In this document: positions 52,845-59,821 of the stretch, piece after piece
Numbering within the stretch: position 1 is the first letter of the stretch
How the letters are laid out: each line of letters begins with the position of its first letter
Assembly: GCA_963775445.1 (NCBI GenBank)
Contig: CAVZIT010000004.1
Location: 558,001-622,000, forward strand
DNA: 64,000 nucleotides
Origin: Dokdonella_A sp963775445
Lineage (GTDB): Bacteria; Pseudomonadota; Gammaproteobacteria; Xanthomonadales; Rhodanobacteraceae
Reading direction: 5' to 3'
The notes under the pieces: model-generated
What the model was told of the DNA's origin: nothing
The model's input: the letters and a program-made list of their open reading frames with translations, nothing else
The model's database searches: none
Translations under genes and position numbers: made by a program

Positions 52845-53497
52845 TCCGCCAGTTCGTGTCGTTCCCGAAATCCGGGCGCACCTGGATTCGCTACATGCTC
52901 GGCCAACTCGGCCACGAAGCCGACATCGAGTTCCATCACGACCGCTTCGAATTCAACGACGGCGCGAAACCGCCGCACGATTTCGATGTGGCCTCGCGCA
53001 TTGCGCGCTATCGCCATGTCGAAAAACTGATCTATCTCGAACGCGATCCGCGCGACGTGATGATCAGCCTGTACTGGCAGGTCACCGGACGGTTCCGCGC
53101 ATTCTTCCATTACGACGGCACGCTGTCGCAATTCCTCCGCGACGATTACTTCGGCGCCGAAATCCTCCAGCGCTTTCGCGAGATGTGGACCGGGATCGTG
53201 CGCGAACTCGGATTTCCGGTCGTGACCTACGAGGAATGCCATGCGGATGCCGAGGCGACGTTGCGGCGCATCCTCGCGTATTACGAAATCGACAGCGACG
53301 ACGCGGCGATCGCATCCGCGGCCGCCAATGCGACGTTCGAGAAAATGCAGGCCCTCGAGCAATCGCAGCGTTTCCCCGAGCCGTGGCTCAAGCCGAAGGA
53401 CGGATTCCCGAAAGTGCGCCGCGGAAAAATTGGAACCTGGCGCTCGCTGGACCAAGACGACATCGCCTATCTCGATTCGGTGTTCGGGCAGCCGTAG
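52841..53497 (+). CDS. Sulfotransferase
   Basis: The 218-residue protein has the PAPS-binding 5' loop (VSFPKSGRTWIRYML, 6-20), the 3'-phosphate motif (IYLERDPRDVMISLYWQ, 64-80, Arg and Ser) and the C-terminal RRGKIGTWRS typical of cytosolic-type sulfotransferases. It moves sulfate from PAPS to a hydroxyl or amine. Coupling with the methyl/glycosyltransferase gene implies sulfation of the same glycan or glycolipid. The family is usually a little longer (250-300), so this is a compact member. Confidence 0.88.
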   Translation: MIRQFVSFPKSGRTWIRYMLGQLGHEADIEFHHDRFEFNDGAKPPHDFDVASRIARYRHVEKLIYLERDPRDVMISLYWQVTGRFRAFFHYDGTLSQFLRDDYFGAEILQRFREMWTGIVRELGFPVVTYEECHADAEATLRRILAYYEIDSDDAAIASAAANATFEKMQALEQSQRFPEPWLKPKDGFPKVRRGKIGTWRSLDQDDIAYLDSVFGQP

Positions 53498-53667
53498 CCG
53501 CGGAATGCTGGCGTCGAAGCGATGTGCGCTGATCGCCAGTGACGACAGAAAGTGCTCCGCCTCGGCGCGCTCGTACACGCTCGGCGCTCAAGTCGTGGCG
53601 TTTGGCCAGCAGGCGGCGGCAAACTTCGTCGAACAGGCGTCGCGGCGATCCCGTTTCGCCTCGCGGG

Positions 53668-53702
53668 GTTATCGTGGTGGATTGAGGTGATAAGTCTTAT
53701 CG
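53668..53702 (+). repeat. Palindromic GATAAG repeat, copy 1
   Basis: The copy contains GGTGATAAGTCTTATCG, a near-perfect palindrome, preceded by GTTATCGTGGTGGATT. It is the same unit as 53764-53799. Confidence 0.65.
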
Positions 53703-53763
53703 GGTCGCAATGGTCGCGAACTTCGTCGGCAAGGTGTGGCCGCGAGCCGGGGGAATACGCGCT

Positions 53764-53799
53764 GTTATCGCCGCGGATTCGGGGTGATAAGACATATCG
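53764..53799 (+). repeat. Palindromic GATAAG repeat, copy 2
   Basis: GTTATCGCCGCGGATT followed by CGGGGTGATAAGACATATCG aligns with copy 1 along about 35 bases, differing at scattered positions. It lies 96 bases downstream in the same orientation. Confidence 0.65.
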
Positions 53800-53915
53800 C
53801 TTCGTTTACGTCGGATAGCGCCGCATGCTGCCGCATCCGCGCAGGCGACAATGTCGGGCAAGTCGATGTTTCGACGCAGGATTTTGCCTTGACCACGGCT
53901 TGACGCGGCGCGCAA

Positions 53916-53938
53916 GATGAGACTTATCGCCCCGGATC
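53916..53938 (-). repeat. Palindromic GATAAG repeat, copy 3 (inverted)
   Basis: On the minus strand it reads GATCCGGGGCGATAAGTCTC, matching the core of copies 1 and 2. It ends 16 bases before the first cassette boundary. Confidence 0.5.
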
Positions 53939-53965
53939 TGGGGCATATTTGTAGTTAGGCGGCAC

Positions 53966-54355
53966 ATGGAACCTGGCGAAAACTTCAAAGAAGTATGCGC
54001 GCGCTTCGGCGCCGCGATGTATTTCGCCCAAGTGCTAGAACACGGCATCGTTAATGCCCTTGTCTTTCTCGACCTAGCCCCATCTACTGCTGGCAAATAT
54101 ACGCCTGCGCAGCACGAGGCTTACTACGAGCAACAGTTTGAAAAGACGCTTGGTAACTTAATCAAGACGCTCAAGAACGTTTCGGTCATCCCGCCAGAAC
54201 TTGAGGCGGCGCTCGACAAGTCGAAAGCGAAGCGAGCTTATCTTGCTCATCAATTCTTTCGCGAAACGGTAGAGGCATACACTTCCGGCGACGTCGAGCC
54301 GCTAGTGTTGGAGCTTGAGGACACGCGCATTCTTCGAGGCAATGAAAAGAATTGA
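53966..54355 (+). CDS. Cassette 1 gene: hypothetical protein
   Basis: The 129-residue acidic, helical protein (MEPGENFKEVCARFGAAMYF...) starts 12 bases after the cassette boundary, as is usual for cassette genes. The segment FGAAMYFAQVLEHGIVNALV, then LDKSKAKRAYLAHQFFRE and LRGNEKN at the end, gives no recognised family, though the HQFF segment resembles helical DUF-type cassette proteins. A one-base change in the AAAA at 54345-54348 would join it to the short frame that follows. Confidence 0.65.
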   Translation: MEPGENFKEVCARFGAAMYFAQVLEHGIVNALVFLDLAPSTAGKYTPAQHEAYYEQQFEKTLGNLIKTLKNVSVIPPELEAALDKSKAKRAYLAHQFFRETVEAYTSGDVEPLVLELEDTRILRGNEKN

Positions 54356-54455
54356 GGCTTTCATGCGGCACATAATGCACCGTCTTGGGTACACGGACGA
54401 GCTCATCGCCAAGCTGACGGCGGAGTTTCAACGAAATCCGCGCGGTGCCCTCTAA
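54342..54455 (+). CDS. Short frame ending in attC (possible C-terminal extension of cassette 1 gene)
   Basis: It encodes 37 residues (MKRIEAFMRHIMHRLGYTDE, then LIAKLTAEFQRNPRGAL). The TAA stop falls in the attC R'' core, as is common in cassettes. It overlaps the previous gene by 14 bases in another frame and may be the true end of that gene after a frameshift. Alone it has no recognised function. Confidence 0.35.
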   Translation: MKRIEAFMRHIMHRLGYTDELIAKLTAEFQRNPRGAL

Positions 54456-54540
54456 CTATTCGCTCAAGCGGACGGCTGCGTGTTGGTCGCGCTAAGATCA
54501 TGCGCATCGTGGCAGCCGCCACTTAGCTCAACCGTTATGC
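54445..54540 (+). other. attC site 1
   Basis: R'' GTGCCCTCTAAC (54445-54456) pairs with the cassette's own start (53954-53965). R' is GTTATGC (54534-54540). The interior has a stem-forming CGGACGGCT near 54471 and AGCCGCC near 54514. Length is about 90 bases. Confidence 0.75.
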
Positions 54541-54567
54541 CTCAAATGCCGTGCACAGGGGAAAGCG

Positions 54568-55182
54568 ATGAATATTGACGTTCCATACATGCCATCGATC
54601 AAGAATCTCCCGAAAATTCTTGAAAAAATCCAGCACGCGGCCGTGCCTGAAACATTCACTTACGAGTTCTTGAAAGACCTGGGCTTTTCCAGCTCGAACG
54701 ACAGATCGATCCTTAAAGTCTTGAAGTATCTCGGCATTATTGACGCCTCGGGCCGCCCGCAAAGTAGCTACCGAGAATTTGTTGATCACACGAAGACCAA
54801 GCATGTACTGGCTGAACGGTTGCGTGTCGCTTATGACGATCTCTATGCAAGCAACAAGAAAGCTCAGGAGAAATCGGTCGATAACTTGAAGGGTTGGTTT
54901 AAGTCGAAGACCGGGAAAGGCGATGCAGTTGCACTGAAGATGGCGAGCACCTTTAAGGCGATGGCTCAATTCGCAGACTTCACTAAGAGCGTAGACGCAT
55001 CATCCGAGCCAGTTATAGAATCGCCTCCGCCAGTCGAGGATACTCTACCGCCTACGCCACCCGTTATCACTGGAGAAAGTAAATTCGGGCTCGTATACCG
55101 GTTAGAGATCCATTTGCCAGATACGCAGAACATCGAGACGTATCGATCAATATTCCGAGCCCTACGCGAAGAATTGATGTAA
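54568..55182 (+). CDS. Cassette 2 gene a: DUF5343-family protein
   Basis: The N-terminal 120 residues match DUF5343: a start MPSIKNLPKILEKIQHAAVP, then FLKDLGFSSSNDRSILKVLK, LGIIDASGRPQSSYREFVDH and HVLAERLRVAYDDLYASNKK. The middle is Pro-rich and disordered (about 150-170), and a C-terminal strand part LVYRLEIHLPDTQNIETYR resembles the DNA-binding/partner-binding tail seen in these proteins. Members often sit with Swt1-like HEPN genes. The stop overlaps the next start (TAATG). Confidence 0.85.
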   Translation: MNIDVPYMPSIKNLPKILEKIQHAAVPETFTYEFLKDLGFSSSNDRSILKVLKYLGIIDASGRPQSSYREFVDHTKTKHVLAERLRVAYDDLYASNKKAQEKSVDNLKGWFKSKTGKGDAVALKMASTFKAMAQFADFTKSVDASSEPVIESPPPVEDTLPPTPPVITGESKFGLVYRLEIHLPDTQNIETYRSIFRALREELM

Positions 55183-55756
55183 TGGCTAAAGACATTAACG
55201 ACTTCACCCTCAAAGGTATCTTTGGCGCTTACTGTATTCGGGAGTTGCAAACTTCCGGTGTATTAAGGTCGCCGGACAAGTCTGTGGCGGACAATAAGGA
55301 TCACGACCTATTCGTCACCGCGTCTGAAAAAATCAGGTTTGGCTCCATTCAGATGCAGCGCTACTACAGGATGTTGTACGTATTTGAAAATCTTGTTAGA
55401 GAGTTCATATCAAATACATTTACCGATGAAGATGGTGAAGATTGGTTTGACAAGAGAGCGAACGTCGCAATGAAGAAAAAGTTGACTTCGCGCAAGGCCG
55501 ACGAGGTGAGCAACCAGTGGCATACCGGCCGTAATGAGCATCCCTTGTTCTACAGGACTTTGGTGATCTAGCATTACTCATCATTAATCATTGGGGCGTG
55601 TTCTCGGACTTCTTTCCTGATCAGGCGTGGGTGGCTAGCAGAGTGAAAGATTCAGAGCGCACTCGAAACGTAATTGCACACACAAACGAACTCCCAGCGG
55701 TTGAAGGCGCTCGACTAGAAATGCATCTTCGTGATTGGATCAAGCAAGTAGGGTAG
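55182..55756 (+). pseudogene. Cassette 2 gene b: Swt1-like HEPN protein, split by a frameshift
   Basis: The first frame (55182-55571) ends early, at RTLVI. The homologous continuation is one frame lower: DFGDLALLIINHWGVFSDFF, then SRVKDSERTRNVIAHTNELP, stop at 55756. RNVIAH is the RNase HEPN motif (Rx4H). A one-base loss at 55551-55556 explains the break. The first part reads KIRFGSIQMQRYYRMLYVFE, then NLVREFISNTF, the typical HEPN lead-in helices. If the shift is real, the HEPN site is lost from the protein; if it is an error, gene b is a complete DUF5343 partner. Confidence 0.75.
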
Positions 55757-55758
55757 TG

Positions 55759-55815
55759 ACATAACAATTCGTTCGAGGCGGACGGCTACGCCGCCGCTCA
55801 ACTCAAGCGTTAGGC
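55759..55815 (+). other. attC site 2
   Basis: ACATAAC (R'', 55759-55765) and GTTAGGC (R', 55809-55815) bound a 57-base site. Inside are the stem arms GAGGCGGACGGC and GCCGCCGCTC around TACG, and the run CTCAACTCAAGCGTTAG typical of 59-base elements. Confidence 0.85.
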
Positions 55816-55839
55816 GGCAAAACTGCAAAGGAGAAACGC

Positions 55840-56378
55840 ATGAAGAAGTTGAGTCTCGCAATACTCATCTTGCAGTTACAGGGATTGCCTTTGCGCAGGC
55901 AACCAAACCAGGCACGTACTACGTGAAAGAAAGCGTCCTCGAAGAACGATTAGCTCCAAATGCAACTGGGAGCGTTACAAACCGCATATACCGACAGCAA
56001 AAGGTTGAAGTCTTCGAGATCAAAAGCGGGTGGGCTCGCGTCTCCAAGTATTACGACGGTGCCGTAGAGGGAAAAAACGGCCAAGTGGCAAGCTGGGTGC
56101 TCGCCCGTGGGCTTTCGTCTTCTCGGCCTGCTGAACTCCCGCAACCGTCTCTTGCTACTGACCCGCGCATAGCCAAAGATGCATTGCCGAAAGTCGGGCA
56201 AAACGGCTTGACCGAGCAAGACATCCAAGTTCTCTACAAAGGGGCAGTAAAGTTCCTGAATGCCGGAAAATGTGCGCGCGTCGAGTACGGAGACAAGAGT
56301 ACAAGTAGGGCCAATACGTATTACATCAACTGCGGTGGCTCCGCCAATATCTTCTTCACACCTACTGATGTGCGGTAG
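55840..56378 (+). pseudogene. Cassette 3 gene: exported SH3-like protein, frameshifted in the signal peptide
   Basis: GGAG lies six bases before ATG 55840, which starts MKKLSLAILIL. One base is missing at 55870-55872; in the next frame the signal peptide goes on AVTGIAFAQA, then TKPGTYYVKESVLEERLAPN. After that the frame stays open to 56378 with a bacterial SH3-type fold (VEVFEIKSGWARVSKYYDGA) and a C-terminal segment with two cysteines. The downstream part would be secreted if the frame were intact. Confidence 0.7.
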
Positions 56379-56396
56379 TAATCAGCCCAATTGTAG

Positions 56397-56403
56397 TTAT
56401 GCA
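56397..56403 (+). other. Cassette boundary G^TTATGC (attC remnant)
   Basis: GTTATGCACG (56397-56406) is the exact reverse complement of the R'' at 56776-56785, which marks it as the start of cassette 4. A full attC for cassette 3 could not be recognised before it; only 18 bases lie between the SH3 gene stop and this core. Confidence 0.6.
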
Positions 56404-56424
56404 CGTTGCGAGAATTAGCCTATT

Positions 56425-56784
56425 ATGACTGAAGCAATCTTCGCGCTCATTGGCGTAGTAGTCGGGATCGTGGGTTCTGGCATTGTTAATCTCTGCATGC
56501 AGAGTAGGCAATTTGCGCATGATAAGGAGATGTATATCCTTCGCAACCAAAGTGCTGAAAATGTGAAGGCCCTTCTGATCGAGATGCTGAGCCATAAGAG
56601 CTACACAGATCGTTCGTTTGAGGCAATCCGCAAGAAAGTGGGCGGCTACTCCGATGATGAAGTGCGGCAATTACTCCACGAAGTAGGGGCTAGGAGAACG
56701 TCGCGAAGCGATTCGGAGGAAGAATGGTGGTATTTGGCAAGTCGTGAGCAAGAGCGCATTGAAAAAAGGCAGAGACGTGCATAA
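56425..56784 (+). CDS. Cassette 4 gene: small protein with N-terminal helix
   Basis: The 119-residue product begins with a membrane helix (IFALIGVVVGIVGSGIVNLC), then a basic/acidic helical part (NVKALLIEMLSHKSYTDRSF, GGYSDDEVRQLLHEVGARRT) resembling a small winged-helix segment. The TAA stop is inside the attC R''. Function unknown. Confidence 0.6.
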   Translation: MTEAIFALIGVVVGIVGSGIVNLCMQSRQFAHDKEMYILRNQSAENVKALLIEMLSHKSYTDRSFEAIRKKVGGYSDDEVRQLLHEVGARRTSRSDSEEEWWYLASREQERIEKRQRRA

Positions 56785-56850
56785 CAAGGCGCTCCAGCCG
56801 ATTACTCAATCGCTGCGCGGTTTCGCGTCGGCTGAGCTTGGTCGTTAGCC
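56776..56850 (+). other. attC site 3
   Basis: The site has R'' CGTGCATAAC (56776-56785) and R' GTTAGCC (56844-56850). The interior CAGCCGATT...GTCGGCTGAGC forms the stem. It is about 75 bases long and is the best-supported boundary in the array. Confidence 0.85.
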
Positions 56851-57254
56851 AGCACCGGACATGCCACGCTACTCACGAGCATTTATCAGTTATACAGTTC
56901 CGAGCGAGAAATGCGGCTCGGGTTGCCGCGAAAGGCAACGGCTTGGCATGGCGGCCTTCATGCCGCATGAGCACATTGCCGCTCAGTTACTGCCCGCACG
57001 ATGCTCTTCCATGAACTAGGAGGCGAAATTTGCCGTGCTTTTGAGTGAGCACTATCAATGTTTGTTTGGTGCATGCAGAGTCCCATTGCGGCGTTCTGGT
57101 CTGATTTCTCGTAAACCCTCTTTCTCTCGATCAAACAGTTTCGCCTGGCTTTCTTGGCCTGTTTCAATCGGTCCGCATAGATCCAGCTTGCGTAGACATA
57201 GCTCAGATCGCGGCGGCGGTTACGGCTAGGGACGTTGATAGGGGCCTTGGTAAC
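56851..57254 (+). other. Cassette 5, 5' part: no certain gene
   Basis: A 52-codon frame at 56861-57019 starts near the cassette boundary but shows no likeness to any family. A coding-like frame leads from about 57105 into the frame called at 57255 without a good start. A minus-strand frame of 69 codons (56958-57167) is also possible, as in cassettes with reverse-oriented genes. None is convincing. Confidence 0.35.
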
Positions 57255-57455
57255 TTGATAGAGCTACTATCGTCTTCGCGTAGCTATCGTAGCGCCGAGC
57301 AAAACTTCGGTTTCCTAATGCCTCATTTGCGAGCACTCGGTTCCGCACAGGCAGTCGAGGTTCTAAACATATGTGCCGCAAATGACCAAATTGAGCATGC
57401 CGGCCCCTGCGCCAGAGATTACATCCCAGCAGTGCTAAGGGCGTATCCCGACTAG
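57255..57455 (+). CDS. Cassette 5 gene, 3' part: hypothetical protein (start unresolved)
   Basis: The frame reads MIELLSSSRSYRSAEQNFGF, then LMPHLRALGSAQAVEVLNIC and DYIPAVLRAYPD. It is open upstream to about 57105 (with IAAAVTARDVDRGLGNLIEL just before), so the gene may be longer or frameshifted. The first possible start in the frame is a TTG at 57255. No family was recognised. Confidence 0.4.
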   Translation: MIELLSSSRSYRSAEQNFGFLMPHLRALGSAQAVEVLNICAANDQIEHAGPCARDYIPAVLRAYPD

Positions 57456-57520
57456 GCTATAATGCGTTCGTCAACGCCTGAAAGAGACCTGCTCAAGATA
57501 CGGGGCCCAGTTTTAGTGCA

Positions 57521-57533
57521 GGTGCTGGCTAAT
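57521..57533 (+). other. R'' core of the last cassette; right arm missing
   Basis: GGTGCTGGCTAAT is the reverse complement of the cassette start (56844-56856) at 12 of 13 bases, and AATTCG follows as in attC 2. No matching R' core or stem is found downstream, so the array was cut or decayed here before the GH15 gene. Confidence 0.6.
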
Positions 57534-57631
57534 AATTCGTGTATGGACTCCCCTTGCAAGTGACCGAGTGAATTGCGGATTGGGAACAGCGGTTGGAGTC
57601 GAGTATACGGTTTCCCGATTAGCGACGGGAC

Positions 57632-59617
57632 TCAGCCGACATCTTTTCCGTTCGCCCTGAGCGTAGCCCACAGGGAACCGAAGGGTTCACGCGCCAGGCA
57701 CTTCGACTTCGCTTGTTTACCAAGCTGCGCAGTGTGAACGGAATTTCCAGCTGAGCGTCGTCGCTGATCGGGTACGGTTTTGGGGTGAGCACTATGCGCT
57801 CGGGCCACGCGGTCTTCCCGCCAACCAGCTGCAGATCGATTCGCGCCATCCGCTTCACCGTTGGCGCTCAGCCGATGCGCCGCATTGACCAGGCCGACGT
57901 GCGAGAACGCCTGCGGAAAATTGCCGAGGAGTCGCTCGGATGACGGATCGTATTGCTCGGACAACAATCCGACCTCGTTGCGGATGGCGAGAAGGCGCTC
58001 GAACAGCTCACGGGCTTCGCGGTGGCGGCCGAGCAGCGCGAAGTTCTCGACCAGCCAGAATCCGCACACGGTGAACGAACCTTCGCCGGGCAGTTCGCCG
58101 GCATCGGTCGAATAGCGCCACACGAACCCGTCGCGGCACAACTGCTGCTCGATCGCCTCGATCGTTCCGAGCATGCGCGGGTCGTCGACAGGCAGGAATC
58201 CGACGATCGGCATGCGCAGCACGGCGGCATCGAGTGCCTGCGCGCCGTAGCGTTGCACAAAGGTGTTGCGCTCGCGATCGAAGCCCTGGTCGCAGACTTG
58301 CGCGTGGATGCGTTCGGCCAGCGCGCGCCAGCGCGTGGCGTCGCCGTCGAATCCGGAATGCTCGATCGCATGCGCGACGCGGTCCGCGGCCACCCAGGCC
58401 ATGACCTGCGAATGCGTGTAGTGGGCTTCCTGGTCGCCGAGTTCCCAGATGCCGCAACCGGCTTCCTGCCAGTTGCCTTCGAGAAACTCCAGCACGCGCA
58501 CCTGTTCGATCCATTCGTCCTGGCTCATGGCCAGACCGTGCTCGTGCGCGACATGCACGCCGTTGATGAGCTCGCCGTACGCATCCATCTGCCGTTGCTG
58601 CCAGGCATGGTTGCCGACACGCACCGGACGGCTGTGCTCGTATCCGTCCAGCCAATCGAGCTCGTGTTGCCCGAGACGCCAATCGCCATCGAGCGTGTAG
58701 ACCGGTTGCAACTGGGCCGGTTTGCCGGCCGTCGTGCGCAGCAACCACTCGCGCCATGCGCGCGCTTCGTCGCGATATCCCGAATGCAGCAGCGCGTACA
58801 GCGTGAAGGTGGCATCGCGCAGCCACGTGTAGCGGTAATCGTAATTCTTCGATCCGCCGAGGACTTCCGGCAATCCCATGCTGGGCGCGCCGACGATTCC
58901 GCCGGTGCGGCTGTCGCTCAGGACTTTGAGCGTCAACAGCGAGCGCACCACCGGCTGACGCCATGGATGCGAATGCGGATACCTGGCGCTCCAGTCGCGC
59001 CAATGATTGGCGGTTCGCTCCAGCGCCGCTTCGACATCGACAGGGCCGCTCTGCTTGCACCAGGCATCCTGCCAGCGCAGCACGAACGCGGTGCGACTGC
59101 CTTTGGTTGCCGTGAACTCGCCTTGCCATGTGTCGCCCTCGGCATCGAGCGCGAGCGGGCTGATCAATTCCAGCGCATGCGGTCCTGCGATGAATTGGAT
59201 GGCGTCGTCGCGGCGCCCCGACCACGGCACGATGCGTCCGTAGTCGAAGCGGAACAGCGCCTGCATGCGCATCGGCACGCTGCCACTGCGGCCCTCGACG
59301 ATGCGCACCAGCTCGATGGCGCTGCTGTCATCGCGCGGCATGGCGAGGAAGTCGATCAAGGCGACTTCCCCTGCTTCCGTGCGAAACAGCGTTTCAAGCA
59401 CCATCGTGTCGCCGCGATAACTGCGCTGCACGCCCTTCGGCTTCGCCACGGGTGCGATTTGCCAATGGCCGTTGTCGGGCGAACCGACCAGCGCCGCGCA
59501 ACAGGCCGCCGAATCGAAGCGCGGCAGGCACAGCCAGTCGATCGAACCGTCGCGACCGACCAGCGCCGCGGTGCGCATGTTGCCGATCAGCGCGTAATCT
59601 TCGATGCGTTGGCCCAC
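57632..59617 (-). CDS. GH15-family glucoamylase/trehalase-like hydrolase with repeat-derived C-terminus
   Basis: N-terminal trehalase-like domain (about 1-170, IEDYALIGNMRTAALVGRDG...), then the GH15 (alpha/alpha)6 barrel. The substrate-side motif NYDYRYTWLRDATFTLYALL, the first Glu in CGIWELGDQEAHYTHSQV and the second in LLSEQYDPSSERLLGNFPQA are present. It hydrolyses alpha-glucosides such as trehalose or starch ends. GTG 59617 follows AGGGAAC. After AAHRLS, where relatives end, 76 further residues are encoded, the last 30 or so within the interspersed repeat 57648-57715, probably a read-through. Confidence 0.9.
   Translation of the reverse strand: MGQRIEDYALIGNMRTAALVGRDGSIDWLCLPRFDSAACCAALVGSPDNGHWQIAPVAKPKGVQRSYRGDTMVLETLFRTEAGEVALIDFLAMPRDDSSAIELVRIVEGRSGSVPMRMQALFRFDYGRIVPWSGRRDDAIQFIAGPHALELISPLALDAEGDTWQGEFTATKGSRTAFVLRWQDAWCKQSGPVDVEAALERTANHWRDWSARYPHSHPWRQPVVRSLLTLKVLSDSRTGGIVGAPSMGLPEVLGGSKNYDYRYTWLRDATFTLYALLHSGYRDEARAWREWLLRTTAGKPAQLQPVYTLDGDWRLGQHELDWLDGYEHSRPVRVGNHAWQQRQMDAYGELINGVHVAHEHGLAMSQDEWIEQVRVLEFLEGNWQEAGCGIWELGDQEAHYTHSQVMAWVAADRVAHAIEHSGFDGDATRWRALAERIHAQVCDQGFDRERNTFVQRYGAQALDAAVLRMPIVGFLPVDDPRMLGTIEAIEQQLCRDGFVWRYSTDAGELPGEGSFTVCGFWLVENFALLGRHREARELFERLLAIRNEVGLLSEQYDPSSERLLGNFPQAFSHVGLVNAAHRLSANGEADGANRSAAGWREDRVARAHSAHPKTVPDQRRRSAGNSVHTAQLGKQAKSKCLAREPFGSLWATLRANGKDVG
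57648..57715 (-). repeat. Interspersed repeat, copy 2 (inside the GH15 3' end)
   Basis: CCGTTCGCCCTGAGCGTAG (57648-57666) and CTTCGACTTCGCTTG (57701-57715) are exact inverted matches of the two ends of 44080-44153. It lies between the cassette array and the GH15 core. Confidence 0.7.
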
Positions 59618-59821
59618 GTTGCTGTTCCCTGCTTCTACGGGGGTGACACCTTGGCTGTGGCCCGACGAGAGAGCGTTTTGCGCGGCGTCAGGACGACACG
59701 GCTATGGCCGACGCGAGATCACACATCTTGTTGAGCGTGGACCGCGAAGGCATCCGATCATTCTTTCCTTGCACACATGAGCGCTCGATGAGCGGCGCCG
59801 ATGGATCGGATCGCAGCAGGC

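Larger units (their letters stand above)
53498..53953. other. Leader region of the cassette array, no gene called
   Basis: These 456 bases separate the sulfotransferase from the first cassette. They hold three copies of a palindrome-containing repeat (see 53668, 53764, 53916). On the minus strand, 53500-53650 can be read as short coding-like fragments in two frames (LFDEVCRRLLAKRH and YERAEAEHFLSSLAIS), which may be a decayed gene. No integron integrase was found here. Confidence 0.5.
53954..57533 (+). mobile_element. Integron gene-cassette array lacking an integrase (CALIN)
   Basis: Five cassettes are delimited by core sites G^TT: 53954 (GTTAGGC), 54534 (GTTATGC), 55809 (GTTAGGC), 56397 (GTTATGC) and 56844 (GTTAGCC). 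In four cassettes the first bases recur reverse-complemented at the cassette's own 3' end: 10 of 12 bases (54445-54456), 6-7 bases (55759-55765), 10 of 10 (56776-56785), and 12 of 13 (57521-57533). This is the expected R'/R'' pairing. All genes are in one orientation, AT-richer than both flanks. Integrase and attI were not found. Confidence 0.88.

Noticed and set aside
53498..53953. Integron integrase in the leader
   Set aside because: Minus-strand fragments (LFDEVCRRLLAKRH, YERAEAEHFLSSL) lack the tyrosine-recombinase RxxHxR...Y residues; no intact intI frame is present.
57534..57631. A complete attC after cassette 5
   Set aside because: Only the left core is matched; GTTGGAG at about 57594 is not paired with a stem, so no full site is called.
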